A DNA stretch of 34,975 nucleotides from Acidobacteriaceae bacterium (GTDB taxonomy: Bacteria > Acidobacteriota > Terriglobia > Terriglobales > Acidobacteriaceae), in assembly GCA_027449545.1 (NCBI GenBank), contig DAIDLI010000123.1, positions 1 to 34,975 on the forward strand, written 5' to 3'. Within the stretch, counting starts at the first letter, position 1; each line of letters starts with the position of its first letter. The notes beneath the pieces are model-generated. The model was not told the origin of the DNA, did no database searches, and saw nothing but the letters and a program-made list of their open reading frames with translations. The position numbers and the translations under genes are program-made. Shown piece by piece: positions 9,538 through 19,047 of the stretch.

Positions 9538-9801
9538 CTATTTGGATTTCGGCAGGGACTCTTCCTTGCCGTCCTCGCTCTTCAGGGCCGACTCGATCTT
9601 GTCCCAGATCTCCGCCGGCGGCTCTTCCTGCGGAAAGAGCTGACGGGCGGCGTCGGCGATCGTTTGCAGATCGGCGAGCAGGGCGCGGCAGAGCTCGCAC
9701 TCGCGCAGATGCGGGTGGTTGGACATGTCCTGGCCGGAGCCGATCAGCTCGGGAAGGTGAGCCTGGAACTCGGCGCAGCTCATTTCACCGGGATGGGTCA
9801 T
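9538..9801 (-). CDS. Zinc-finger anti-sigma factor (zf-HC2, soluble)
   Basis: An 87-residue protein with the anti-sigma zinc motif HxxxCxxC: His31, Cys35 and Cys38 in HPHLRECELC. It follows MSCAEFQAHLPELI, the usual first helix of zf-HC2 domains. The C-terminal 40 residues are acidic and helical. There is no membrane segment, so this is a short cytoplasmic ZAS-type anti-sigma factor and not a membrane-anchored one. Its start overlaps the stop of the sigma-factor gene by 4 bp (ATGA), which predicts translational coupling and a matched ratio of the two proteins. It should hold the upstream ECF sigma factor inactive until a signal, possibly redox or metal related, releases it; the signal is inferred from other ZAS proteins. 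Confidence 0.87.
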   Translation of the reverse strand: MTHPGEMSCAEFQAHLPELIGSGQDMSNHPHLRECELCRALLADLQTIADAARQLFPQEEPPAEIWDKIESALKSEDGKEESLPKSK

Positions 9802-10487
9802 AGCTGCGTCTCCTGGGGAAGATGTTTGCGCAGCGCGTCGCGAAGCTTGAGGCGCGCTTTGTGAAGTTGCGATTTGCTGTTGCCGATTGAGCAGTCGAGC
9901 ATAGATGCAATTTCATTATGCTCAAAACCCTCGACATCATGAAGGATGAAAATCAGCCGGTAACCTGCGGGCAGGTCGGCCACGGCGCGTGCCAGCGCCA
10001 AACGGTCGATTGCCCCGGTGAGGGTGAGGTCGGGGGCGCCGAAGCTGCGGCCCGGACCCTCCTCGGGGGTGGGCTCCATGGCCTCGTCGAGGGAGATGAG
10101 CGAAAGGCCCTTCTTGCGCAACTGCATCAGCACCACGTTGATGGCCAGGCGGTGCAGCCAGGTGGAGAAGGCGGAGTCGCCGCGGAAGGTGCCGATCTTG
10201 CGGTGCAATTGCAGGAAGGCTTCCTGGGTCAGATCCTCGGCCTCCGCAATGTTGCCCACCATGCGCAGGCAGAGCGAATAGATGCGCCGCTTGTGCAGTG
10301 CATAGAGCTGAGCAAAGGCCTGGTGGTCCCCGGCCTGGGCGCGGGCGAGAACGTCGTCCTCGATAGGATTGGGTGGATTGATCGGAGTAAACGAAGTCCT
10401 GCCGACCGGACGGGGAGCGGCGGTTTCTTCGTTGCGTTTAGGCATAGTTGCGTCCGGCGACTGCGCGGGAGAGGGAGGCCTTGGCAT
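9798..10487 (-). CDS. ECF sigma factor (RpoE/SigW-like, sigma-70 family)
   Basis: A 229-residue alternative sigma factor. After a Pro-rich N-terminal stretch of about 45 residues, region 2 spans about 46-118, with the core-binding and -10-recognition sequence AEDLTQEAFLQLHRKIGTF followed by STWLHRLAINVVL. A linker rich in Glu/Pro follows. Region 4 covers about 170-225 (LPAGYRLIFILHDVEGFEH, then NEIASMLDCSIGNSKSQLHK), which reads the -35 element. The ATG at 10487 is preferred to one at 10532 because TAAGGAAG lies just upstream of it; an internal ATG at 10445 is also possible. It is co-translated with its anti-sigma factor. It is divergent from the Omp85 operon, which makes that operon a possible target, but no ECF-type GGAAC motif was recognised in the shared intergenic region. 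Confidence 0.93.
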   Translation of the reverse strand: MPRPPSPAQSPDATMPKRNEETAAPRPVGRTSFTPINPPNPIEDDVLARAQAGDHQAFAQLYALHKRRIYSLCLRMVGNIAEAEDLTQEAFLQLHRKIGTFRGDSAFSTWLHRLAINVVLMQLRKKGLSLISLDEAMEPTPEEGPGRSFGAPDLTLTGAIDRLALARAVADLPAGYRLIFILHDVEGFEHNEIASMLDCSIGNSKSQLHKARLKLRDALRKHLPQETQL

Positions 10488-10682
10488 GCGCTTCCTTAAT
10501 GAATGATCACACTTGGGCCGCTGCCGTAACAACGGCCTCTATAGTCGTTAGTATTAAAAGAAGCTCTCCGAGTTGCCGGGACGGGAAGAAAAACCGCACG
10601 GCGGGGCGGTAAGTTTCACAAAATGAGACAATTCCCCGCAGTGTGTTTCCGTACGGGGCGGTTCCCGGTTTTTCGGGGAGAG

Positions 10683-13600
10683 ATGGTTTTCAAGATGGCG
10701 GCTAGGATAGACGGCAGCGCTCCGAAGCCGCGGCAGCAGGGAACTGTGGTCGCGGGTACTGGGCGCCGGCCGCGGTTGGCTGGATGGGCAGTTCGCATCG
10801 CGCTGGCATGGCTGCTGGCGGCGGGAGCAGTGTGCGCTCCGGCCCAGACCGGCCTGCACGCTGCGGCTACCTTCCTTGCTCCGGCCGCAAGCCTGGAGGG
10901 GTTGCCGATCACCAGCCTGAGCTTTGAAGGGGTGCCAGCCAGCCGCCTCCGGCCCCTGCCCGGGCAACTGGAAAAATCCGTCGGGCAGCCGCTCAGCGAG
11001 GGGTTTCTGAAGACGGCACTGCGCCGCCTCTATGCCACCGGCCTCTTTGACACCGTGGAAGCGGTTGGCGAGCGCAGCGGCAGCGGCGTAGCAGTCATCT
11101 TCCGCGGCCGGCCCCGCCTGTTCATCGGAACGGTGGGAGTGTATGGCGCCAAAGGGCCCACCGCCAACACGCAATTGCAGAGCGCCGCACAACTCACGCC
11201 CGGGACCCGTTTCACGGAGTCCAAGCTGCAGCGGGCGATCACCCAGATGCGCAGCGCATTGGCGGAGAACGGCTACTACGAGCCGATCATCGTGGATACC
11301 GAGATTCCGCACCCCGACGAACAGCTCGTCAACGTCGAGTTCCATGTGACCTCGGGTCCGCGGGCGCGGGTCGGCAGCGTGGAGGTCAGCGGCGATGCCG
11401 GCATGAGCCTGGCGGAGTTCCGGCGAGTGGCGCACCTGCGCAAGGGCACGCACGTGGACCGCGACACCGTGGACCATGCCCTCAACGGGGTCCTGAAGCA
11501 CTACCAGGGCCAGGAGCGCCTGGAGGCGGACGTGAAGCTGGCCGCAGCGCACTACGACAAGGCTACCCGCACGGTCGCCTACCGCTTCACCGCGAACCGC
11601 GGCCCGGTGGTTCACGTCGAGGTGCAGGGCGCCAAAGTGGGCGGCGAGCGCGTAAAGCGCCTGGTGCCTATCTTCGAGGAAGGGTCGGTGGACGAAGACC
11701 TGCTGAACGAGGGCAATCGGCGCCTGCGCGATTATTTTCAGCGCCAGGGCTACTTCGATGCCAAGGTCAGCCACACGGAGCAGCGTCCCACCCTCGCCGA
11801 GGTGAGGATCGTCTTTGAAGTCGCGCTGGGACCGCGCCGCCGCGTGGAGCGCGTGCAGGTGGCCGGAAATCATTACTTTGACACGGAAACCCTCAAGGAT
11901 CTGCTTAGCGTTCATGCCGCCAATACCCTGGATCGCCACGGCGCGTACAGCCAGGCCCTGGTGGCATCCGACATCAGCGCGCTGGAAGGTGCATACCACA
12001 ACAACGGATTTGCGCAGGTAAAGGTGACGGCGACCACGAGCACGCCCGCGACCATGAGCCCCGACCCCTCCGGCAGCCTTGTTGCTGGGGCCGGAGACGG
12101 CTCCGCGCCGCTGACCGTGACCTACCACATCGATGAAGGGCCGCAGACCCGCGTGGGCGCGGTAACGATCGAGGGCAACGCCCACTTGAATACGGGCATG
12201 CTTACCCCGCTGCTCAACACTGTGCCCGGGCAGTTGCTCTCAGAGCAGAACATGGCCGGAGACCGCGACGCGCTGATGACCATGTACCTCAGCCGCGGAT
12301 TCGATCATGTGGTGGTGGATGTGAGCCAGGAGCCGGCCAAGGACCAGCCGCACATGGTCAACGTGATCTTCCGCATTCATGAGGGAGAGCAGATCTTTGT
12401 GCGGCGCGTGCTGGTCACCGGCCTGCATTACACCCGTCCGCAAACCATCGCTGATGCCATCACCCTGCGCGCGGGCGAGCCGCTCAGCCAGACCGCCCTC
12501 CAGGACACGCAGCGCAACCTGTACGACTACGCGCTGTTCAATGAAGTGAACACGGCGGTGCAGAACCCGGAGGGAGGCGCGCCCTACAAGATGGTGATGT
12601 TGCAGATCGCGGAGGCGCGGCGCTGGGCACTGACCTACGGCTTCGGCTTTGAGGCGCAGACCGGGCAGCCGCAGAACAACTGCGCCGGGGCCATCGCCGG
12701 CGGGGTGGCCTGCAACCCCAACGGCAAGACCGGCGTCAGCCCGCGCGTCATTCTGGACATCACCCGCAACAATCTCTTCGGGCGCGAGCAATCGGCTTCG
12801 CTCCAGGCCACCTACGGCCTGCTCGAACAGCAGATCGGGCTGCTCTACCAGGTGCCCCGCTTTGAGGGCCGCAGGAATATCGGGTTCAATATCTCGGGCG
12901 GCTACGCCAACAGCCAGGATGTGACCACGTACGTGGCCTCGCGCCTGGACGGATCGTTCCGCTGGACGCAGAACTTCGCCGCGCCGGGCGCGCTGCTTTC
13001 CAAGGCCAATACCTTCATCTACGAATACGATTTCCGGCGCGTAAAGGTCGCGGCCGGCAGCCTTCAGGTCTATCCGGCCTCCATCTCGGAACTGGCCACC
13101 GCGGTGCGCGTGGGCGGACCGTCTTTTACGTGGATCCGGGATACGCGCGACTCCGCCATGGATGCGCACCGCGGCACCTACACCAGTTTTCAGGAGTTTC
13201 TGTCGTCGCATCCCTTCGGGTCGCAGGCGGAGTTCAACCGTATCGACACGTCCAACTCCAGCTACTACAGCTTCGACAAGGACAAAGTTGTGGTGGCGCG
13301 CAATACGCGCTACGGCCAGGTGCGCTCCTTTGGATCGGGGTTCAGCGGGCAGATTCCGCTGCCGGAGCGGCTCTACGCCGGCGGCCCGACCTCGATGCGC
13401 GGCTTCAGTCAGAACGCGGCCGGCCCGCGCGATCCGGAGACCGGTTTTCCCATTGGCGGCGCCGGGGCGCTGATCAACAGCACCGAGCTGCGCCTGCCTC
13501 CGCCCACGCTGCCCTGGTTCGGCAACACCCTGAGCTTCGTGCTGTTTGAGGACATGGGCAACGTGTTCACCAAATCCAGCGACGTGTGGAAGAGCGCGCT

Positions 13601-13958
13601 GCGCATCCATCAGCCGGATCGCGCAGCTTGCCAGGCGGCTGTGGCGAATCCCAACGACCCGGCCTCCTACGATCCGGCAGGAACGGGACCGGTGACCTCG
13701 ACCGGGCAGCAGGGCCCCTGTAACTTCAATTACTTTTCGCACGCGCCCGGAATCGGGCTGCGCTACCATACGCCGGTGGGTCCCATCCGGTTCGACTTCA
13801 GCTATAACCTGAATCCGCCCATCTTTCCGGTGAACATCGACTATTCGATCCCCACCACGGCGAGCGGCCCGCTGAATATTCCCGGTTACGAGACTGACCC
13901 GCATCTCGGGCAGGCCCCGCACTTCAATTTCTTCTTCAGTCTGGGGCAGGCGTTCTGA
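10683..13958 (+). CDS. Omp85-family outer-membrane assembly protein with about seven POTRA domains (BamA/TamA-like)
   Basis: An outer-membrane protein of about 1091 residues. Residues 30-55 are a signal peptide core (AGWAVRIALAWLLAAGAVCAPAQ region). Seven POTRA-like repeats then follow at roughly 76-145, 147-225, 228-307, 308-383, 386-485, 488-568 and 569-645; each has the beta-alpha-alpha-beta-beta pattern, with boundaries marked by ..EG/LG/SG-(P/E)xxxVxxVxVxG. The barrel runs from 649 to the end, with the conserved loop motif MRGF (Arg906) and a terminal Phe. Omp85 proteins insert beta-barrel proteins into the outer membrane. Downstream SurA-like and TamB genes, overlapping by 1 and 4 bp, suggest a TamA-like partner of TamB. 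The start is uncertain: ATGs at 10623, 10683 and 10695 and a GTG at 10746 (short signal peptide, AGGGAA upstream) are all in frame. Confidence 0.9.
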   Translation: MVFKMAARIDGSAPKPRQQGTVVAGTGRRPRLAGWAVRIALAWLLAAGAVCAPAQTGLHAAATFLAPAASLEGLPITSLSFEGVPASRLRPLPGQLEKSVGQPLSEGFLKTALRRLYATGLFDTVEAVGERSGSGVAVIFRGRPRLFIGTVGVYGAKGPTANTQLQSAAQLTPGTRFTESKLQRAITQMRSALAENGYYEPIIVDTEIPHPDEQLVNVEFHVTSGPRARVGSVEVSGDAGMSLAEFRRVAHLRKGTHVDRDTVDHALNGVLKHYQGQERLEADVKLAAAHYDKATRTVAYRFTANRGPVVHVEVQGAKVGGERVKRLVPIFEEGSVDEDLLNEGNRRLRDYFQRQGYFDAKVSHTEQRPTLAEVRIVFEVALGPRRRVERVQVAGNHYFDTETLKDLLSVHAANTLDRHGAYSQALVASDISALEGAYHNNGFAQVKVTATTSTPATMSPDPSGSLVAGAGDGSAPLTVTYHIDEGPQTRVGAVTIEGNAHLNTGMLTPLLNTVPGQLLSEQNMAGDRDALMTMYLSRGFDHVVVDVSQEPAKDQPHMVNVIFRIHEGEQIFVRRVLVTGLHYTRPQTIADAITLRAGEPLSQTALQDTQRNLYDYALFNEVNTAVQNPEGGAPYKMVMLQIAEARRWALTYGFGFEAQTGQPQNNCAGAIAGGVACNPNGKTGVSPRVILDITRNNLFGREQSASLQATYGLLEQQIGLLYQVPRFEGRRNIGFNISGGYANSQDVTTYVASRLDGSFRWTQNFAAPGALLSKANTFIYEYDFRRVKVAAGSLQVYPASISELATAVRVGGPSFTWIRDTRDSAMDAHRGTYTSFQEFLSSHPFGSQAEFNRIDTSNSSYYSFDKDKVVVARNTRYGQVRSFGSGFSGQIPLPERLYAGGPTSMRGFSQNAAGPRDPETGFPIGGAGALINSTELRLPPPTLPWFGNTLSFVLFEDMGNVFTKSSDVWKSALRIHQPDRAACQAAVANPNDPASYDPAGTGPVTSTGQQGPCNFNYFSHAPGIGLRYHTPVGPIRFDFSYNLNPPIFPVNIDYSIPTTASGPLNIPGYETDPHLGQAPHFNFFFSLGQAF

Positions 13959-14713
13959 TGGCGCAGTCTTTCCACAAACCGAGCTGCCGCGCCTCGCGCT
14001 GGATCGCGGGCTGCGCGCTGGCGATCGTGCTGGTCGCCGGTGGTGCGCTTGCACAGAATGCGCACCCGGTGATGCTGGACGAGGTGGTAGCGGTGGTCAA
14101 TAACCGGCCCATTCTGGCCAGCGACGTGGAGGACGAGATTCGCCTGGCGTTTCTGGACGCCACCCGTCCTGGGGAGCCCGCCTTGAGCCCGCAGCGCGCC
14201 CTCGAGCAGCTCATCAGCCGCGCCCTCGTCGAACAGGAGATTCGGCAGCAGGACGAGGAAGCGGCGATGCCCACCCCGGCCGAGGTGGATGCGCGCATCC
14301 AGGAATTGCGCAGCCAGTTGCCGGCCTGTGCCCGGCATGCATGTGAAAGCGATGCGGGTTGGAAGGCGCTGCTCGCCCAGCACGACCTCACTCCGCAACG
14401 CGTGCGCGCCTACATCCGCTACCGTATGGAGATCCTGCGCTTCATCGAGCAGCAGTTCCGGCCCGGAATTCACATCTCGCGGCAGGCGGTGGAGACGTAC
14501 TATCGCGACAAGCTGGCCCCCCACTACGCCGATCCATCCGCTGTTCCTCCTCTCGATGTGGTGTCCAGCCGCATTCAGGAGATCCTGCTGGAGCAGCAGG
14601 TGAGCGGGTTGTTCGATCAATGGCTGAAGACGCTGCGGGCGCAGGGCGATGTTGAGATTCTGGACCCGGCGTTCGAGCGGGCCGAGGCCGCGCCGGCGGA
14701 GAAGGCGCAATGA
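13958..14713 (+). CDS. SurA-N-like periplasmic chaperone lacking a PPIase domain
   Basis: A 251-residue exported protein. Residues about 14-33 are a signal peptide ending ALAQ. Then comes DEVVAVVNNRPILASDVEDE, the hallmark start of SurA/PpiD-type chaperone domains, followed by a long helical region (ALEQLISRALVEQEIRQQDE) and a C-terminal helix (RIQEILLEQQVSGLFDQWLK) that packs against it in SurA. No parvulin domain sits between them, whereas E. coli SurA (428 residues) has two. It therefore probably has chaperone activity for unfolded outer-membrane proteins without prolyl isomerase activity. The start codon shares one base with the stop of the Omp85 gene (TGATG), and its own stop overlaps the TamB start (ATGA). 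This supports delivery of clients to the neighbouring Omp85 protein. An insert with two Cys (CARHAC, about residue 127) could form a disulfide. Confidence 0.85.
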   Translation: MAQSFHKPSCRASRWIAGCALAIVLVAGGALAQNAHPVMLDEVVAVVNNRPILASDVEDEIRLAFLDATRPGEPALSPQRALEQLISRALVEQEIRQQDEEAAMPTPAEVDARIQELRSQLPACARHACESDAGWKALLAQHDLTPQRVRAYIRYRMEILRFIEQQFRPGIHISRQAVETYYRDKLAPHYADPSAVPPLDVVSSRIQEILLEQQVSGLFDQWLKTLRAQGDVEILDPAFERAEAAPAEKAQ

Positions 14714-17700
14714 GCGAGATCGTCCACTCCAACCCGCTAGGGAGCAAACGCGCGCGCCTGCGCCGCTTCCTGCTGCGCCATGTGCCGCTGGCCGTGGGCA
14801 GCGGAGTTCTGCTGCTCCTGCTGGCGCTCACCGGGCTTTATTTTTATGCCAGCTCGCAGAGCTTTCAGAATCTGGTGCGCGAGCGGCTGGTGACGTCGCT
14901 GTCGAATCTGACCGGAGGCCGAGTGGAGGTTGGCGCTTTTCACTGGCGGCTGCTGCACCTCCAGGCAGAGGCGGACCATGTGGTCATCCACGGCCGCGAG
15001 GCGGCCAGCGAAGCGCCGTACGCGAGTATCGAGCGGCTGAGCGCCCAGATCAGCGTGCTGGGGCTGCTGCGGCCGCACATCGAGCTGGCCAATCTGGAGA
15101 TCGACCGGCCGATGCTGCACCTGATCGTCTATCCCGATGGCGCCACCAACCAGCCCCAGCCGCAGACCAGGCGGGTCAGCAAGACGCCCGTCCTGCAGCG
15201 GCTCTTTGCGCTCAAGGCCAGGCATCTGGCCGTGCGGGACGGGTGGCTGCACTATGAAAATCGTGCTGCCCGCTTCGATTTTCAGGACCGCCTCGAGCCG
15301 CTCGACTTCTCCGCCGAGGACGTGCTGCTCCAGACCAGCTACGTGCCGCCGGCTGGCAACGCCGGGGAGAGTTATCGTATTGACCTCGGCGGGGCCAACC
15401 TCGTCCTCGCCCGCGGTGCAGGGAAGAAGCGGGAGCCAGCCGTTCGCGGCACGGCGCAGGCCACGCTGGTGCTCATGCGCAACGCTGTGCGGCTGGAAGA
15501 GCTGCGTCTGAGCGCGCCGGGTCCGGCCCGCGGCGAGGTGCACACCCTCACCGTCACCGGCACGCTTCTGGATTTCTCGCATCCGCACTGGCAGGCAAAG
15601 ACGCAAGGCGATCTGGACATGCGCCTCATCGAGCCGCTCACCGGCTACCCTAACGCGCCGGAGGGCATCGCGCGCCTGGACCTGACCGAGAGCGGCGCAG
15701 GCAGCACGTTCGAGGTGGACGGCCGCGTGCACGTGGACGGCGGCGCCTACGTGGGCACGGGCGTGGTGGCGCGAGGCATCACGCTGGATGCGCGGGTCGC
15801 TGCCAATCCCGACCGGCTGTTGATCGACGATGTTGTGGCGCGGTTCAGTGCAGGCGGCGCCATGGAGGGCACGGTGGACCTGCGCAACTGGCTGCCGGCT
15901 CCTGCCAACCAGGTGGAGGTGATGGCTTCGCCGCTGGCGGAGCAGCGCAGCCGCGAGCCGCGGGCGCCCGGCAAGCGTGGGCCCGCGACGGTGCAGGCCC
16001 TGACCACCACGATCCCCGTGGATGGAAAAGTCACGGCGCAGCTCGAGAATCTGCCCCTCGATGTGTTGCTGGACATGGTCAGCGAGAAGCCCTATCAGCG
16101 GCTGGGCATCGATGCGCTGTTGAACGGGCCGGCCGAAGCCGCCTGGAATCACGGCGACGACAACACGGTGGCGGTGAGCACAAAGCTGGCGCTGACGCCG
16201 TCCGGGCGACCGCCGGCCGGCGAGGTTCCGACTACGGGTACGGTCGACGCCACCTACACACAAAAGGATGGCGCCGTCGATCTGCGCCAGTTGGCGCTGC
16301 ATCTGCCCGGCAGTTCCATTGAGGCGAACGGCAGGCTGGGAGCCTATCCCATGACCAGCCCCACGGCGCTGACGGTGAGCTTTCACTCCGCCCGGCTTGC
16401 CGAGTTCGACACCGTTCTGCGCGACATGGGACTGGAGCGCGGCGCGCGGAGGGGTGCGGCCGCGCTGCCCACGCAACTCAACGGCCAGGCGCAGTTCAAC
16501 GGCACCTGGACCGGGTCGCTGCTGCGGCCGCGCATCGCCGGCAGCGTGCATGCGACGCAAGTGGCTGTCGAGATGCCCGCCGCTAAGAACACCGGCGGCC
16601 AGCCGCGCTTCCTAAGCTTCGACGCCGTGGATGCGTCGGGCAGCTACTCTGACGCGAGGATTGCGATTCAGCAGGGGGTTTTTCAGCGCGGAGCAGCGCG
16701 GGTCACCGTGAGCGGCACTCTGGATGCGGCGGTGCAGCCAAAGGCAACGAGCAGTCCCGAAGAGCGGCGGCCGCAGACAGCGGCGCGGCGCAGCGAGAGC
16801 CTTGAGGAGACCAGCTACAACGAAGAAACCGCGGCGCGCCTGCACGTTCAGGCAGAGGATGTTTCCCTGGACGACCTGCGGCCGTATTTCCCGGGCCCAC
16901 TGCCTGCAGCCGGTACTCTGGCCGCGCAGTTTGATGTCACTGGGACGCTGGCCGCGCCGGGCGGATCAGGCTGGGTGGTACTGAGCAACGGCAGCATCTA
17001 TAGCCAGCCGGTTGCACGCGCGCGTGCGCAGGGCGCGTTCGCCGGCCAGACGCTGAAGCTCTCCTCGCTTCGGATCCAGATCGCAAGCGGAACGGTGAAC
17101 GGGAGCGGCAGCTACGATTTTGCCGCACGGCGCTTCCAAGCCACGCTCAAGGGAAGCGGACTGGAACTGGCGCAAATCAGATGGCCTCAGAAAGCGAAGT
17201 TTTCCGTGGCGGGCAAGCTGGGCATCTCGGCCACCGGATCGGGGACCCTCGACGATCCGCAGGTGCAGGGCAATGCCACTGTGGCCGGACTGGTGGTGGA
17301 TGGCGAGACGCTGGGCGCGCTGCATGCGACCGCGCACACCGCCGGCCACGCACTTCTCTACGACGCCACAACTTTCCTTGCCGGAGCGGAGCTGAACCTG
17401 CACGGGCAGACGCAACTGCTCGGTGATTACGCAACCGAGAATCGCATCGAGTTTTCCCGCTTCGATGTGGGCGCGCTGCTCAAGCTGGCGCACGTGGAAG
17501 GGCTGAGCGGTCAGTCGGCTTTGCAGGGAACGGTGACGTTGACTGGGCCGCTGGCGCATCCGGACCAGCTTCAGGGCGAAGCCAAGCTGGAGCAGCTTGC
17601 CGTGACTCTGGCCGGCGTGCACCTGGTGGGCGACGGCGGGCTGCACGCCACGCTGAGCGGCGGCCGCATCCATCTGGATCCTGTTCACGTGACCGGCGAG

Positions 17701-19029
17701 GATACCGACATCCACGCGGTGGGAACTATCGCTTTCTCTCGCGAGCGGCCGCTGGACCTGGCCGCCAGCGGCACCATCAACCTGAAACTCGCCGAGACGC
17801 TGGACCCCGATCTGACGGCGAGCGGCACCACCACGTTTGAAGTGGAAGCGCACGGCACGGTGCAGAATCCCGGGCTGCGCGGGCGCATCGATATCCACAA
17901 CGGCTCGCTCTCGCTCGAAGACATTCCCAACGGCCTGAGCCAGATGCAGGGCACGCTGATGTTCAACCGCAACCGGCTGGAGGTGCGCAACCTCACCGCC
18001 ATGAGCGGCGGCGGCTTGTTGAATGTGGGCGGTTCGCTCAGCTACCAGCGCGGGGTCTTTGCCGATCTCACGGTGACCGGCAAGGGCGTGCGCATCCGCT
18101 ATCCCGAAGGCATCAGCTCGCTGGCCGATGCGGACCTGCGCCTGCAAGGGCCGGCCAACAACCTTCTGCTCAGCGGCAATGTGCTGATCACACGCTTTGC
18201 CACCAGCCCGGACCTCGATCTGGCTTCGCTGGCCGCGCAGGCCAGCGCCAAGACGCAGACGGTGGTCATGCCCAACACGCCTTCAAGCCGCCTGCGCCTG
18301 GATATTCACCTGACCTCTTCACCGCAGCTCAACTTCCAGAACGCCTTTGCCAAGCTTGCCGGCAACGTGGACCTGCGCCTGCGGGGCACCATGGCCTCAC
18401 CTTCCGTGCTGGGACGAGTCTCGGTGACCGAAGGCAGTGCCGTGATCGCCGGCACGCGTTACGAACTGCAGCGCGGCGACATCACCTTCAGCAATCCGGT
18501 GCGCATCGAGCCGGTCATCGACATGACGGCCACAGCGCGGGTGCAGGACTATGACATCACCCTGGGCCTGCACGGCACTTTGCAGAAGATGTCGGTGACC
18601 TATCGCAGCGATCCGCCGATGTCGGAGTCGGACGTGGTTGCGCTGCTCGCCTCAGGGCACACGCAGGACCAGGAGCGGCTCTACACGCAGCAACAGCAGC
18701 AGGAGTTCGGCAACCCGGCCACGGACGCTCTGCTGGGCGGAGCGCTGAACGCTACCATGAGCAGCCGCGTTCAGAAGCTGTTTGGGGCCGGATCGGTGAA
18801 GGTGGATCCCGACTACCTGGGCGCGTTCGGCAACTCCACCTCGCGCATTACCGTGCAGGAGCAGGTGGGGCGCAATGTGACGCTGACCTATGCCACCGAT
18901 GTGAACACCACCGGACAACAGTTGCTGCAAGCGGAGATTGCCGTCAACCGGCACGTCTCGGTGGTAGTGGCGCGCGATGAAGCGGGCGTGTTCTCGATGG
19001 TCATCAAGGCGACGCGGCGTTACCGGTAA
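14710..19029 (+). CDS. tamB: TamB-family inner-membrane-anchored envelope protein
   Basis: A 1439-residue AsmA-like protein. One membrane helix is at about residues 25-48 (VPLAVGSGVLLLLLALTGLYFY); the remainder is a very long beta-rich periplasmic region made of repeated short strands, as in the beta-taco/groove of TamB. The C-terminal 350 residues form the TamB (DUF490) domain, with LRLDIHLTSSPQLNFQN, then VTEGSAVIAGTRYELQRGDI, then ITVQEQVGRNVTLTYATDVN. TamB spans the periplasm from the inner membrane and works with the Omp85 protein TamA. AsmA-like proteins are also implicated in phospholipid transport to the outer membrane. The length is in the usual range (E. coli TamB about 1260). Being third in an overlapped operon with an Omp85 protein supports the assignment. 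It ends 18 bp from the convergent response-regulator gene. Confidence 0.92.
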   Translation: MSEIVHSNPLGSKRARLRRFLLRHVPLAVGSGVLLLLLALTGLYFYASSQSFQNLVRERLVTSLSNLTGGRVEVGAFHWRLLHLQAEADHVVIHGREAASEAPYASIERLSAQISVLGLLRPHIELANLEIDRPMLHLIVYPDGATNQPQPQTRRVSKTPVLQRLFALKARHLAVRDGWLHYENRAARFDFQDRLEPLDFSAEDVLLQTSYVPPAGNAGESYRIDLGGANLVLARGAGKKREPAVRGTAQATLVLMRNAVRLEELRLSAPGPARGEVHTLTVTGTLLDFSHPHWQAKTQGDLDMRLIEPLTGYPNAPEGIARLDLTESGAGSTFEVDGRVHVDGGAYVGTGVVARGITLDARVAANPDRLLIDDVVARFSAGGAMEGTVDLRNWLPAPANQVEVMASPLAEQRSREPRAPGKRGPATVQALTTTIPVDGKVTAQLENLPLDVLLDMVSEKPYQRLGIDALLNGPAEAAWNHGDDNTVAVSTKLALTPSGRPPAGEVPTTGTVDATYTQKDGAVDLRQLALHLPGSSIEANGRLGAYPMTSPTALTVSFHSARLAEFDTVLRDMGLERGARRGAAALPTQLNGQAQFNGTWTGSLLRPRIAGSVHATQVAVEMPAAKNTGGQPRFLSFDAVDASGSYSDARIAIQQGVFQRGAARVTVSGTLDAAVQPKATSSPEERRPQTAARRSESLEETSYNEETAARLHVQAEDVSLDDLRPYFPGPLPAAGTLAAQFDVTGTLAAPGGSGWVVLSNGSIYSQPVARARAQGAFAGQTLKLSSLRIQIASGTVNGSGSYDFAARRFQATLKGSGLELAQIRWPQKAKFSVAGKLGISATGSGTLDDPQVQGNATVAGLVVDGETLGALHATAHTAGHALLYDATTFLAGAELNLHGQTQLLGDYATENRIEFSRFDVGALLKLAHVEGLSGQSALQGTVTLTGPLAHPDQLQGEAKLEQLAVTLAGVHLVGDGGLHATLSGGRIHLDPVHVTGEDTDIHAVGTIAFSRERPLDLAASGTINLKLAETLDPDLTASGTTTFEVEAHGTVQNPGLRGRIDIHNGSLSLEDIPNGLSQMQGTLMFNRNRLEVRNLTAMSGGGLLNVGGSLSYQRGVFADLTVTGKGVRIRYPEGISSLADADLRLQGPANNLLLSGNVLITRFATSPDLDLASLAAQASAKTQTVVMPNTPSSRLRLDIHLTSSPQLNFQNAFAKLAGNVDLRLRGTMASPSVLGRVSVTEGSAVIAGTRYELQRGDITFSNPVRIEPVIDMTATARVQDYDITLGLHGTLQKMSVTYRSDPPMSESDVVALLASGHTQDQERLYTQQQQQEFGNPATDALLGGALNATMSSRVQKLFGAGSVKVDPDYLGAFGNSTSRITVQEQVGRNVTLTYATDVNTTGQQLLQAEIAVNRHVSVVVARDEAGVFSMVIKATRRYR

Positions 19030-19047
19030 GCCGTAGCGTGGGGTCCG

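Noticed and set aside
12240..14054. Open frame of about 600 codons on the minus strand opposite the Omp85 gene; likewise 10554-12185 and 14737-16560
   Set aside because: These are antisense shadows of the Omp85 and TamB genes, rich in Arg/His/Gln/Gly, with no domain and no ribosome-binding site.
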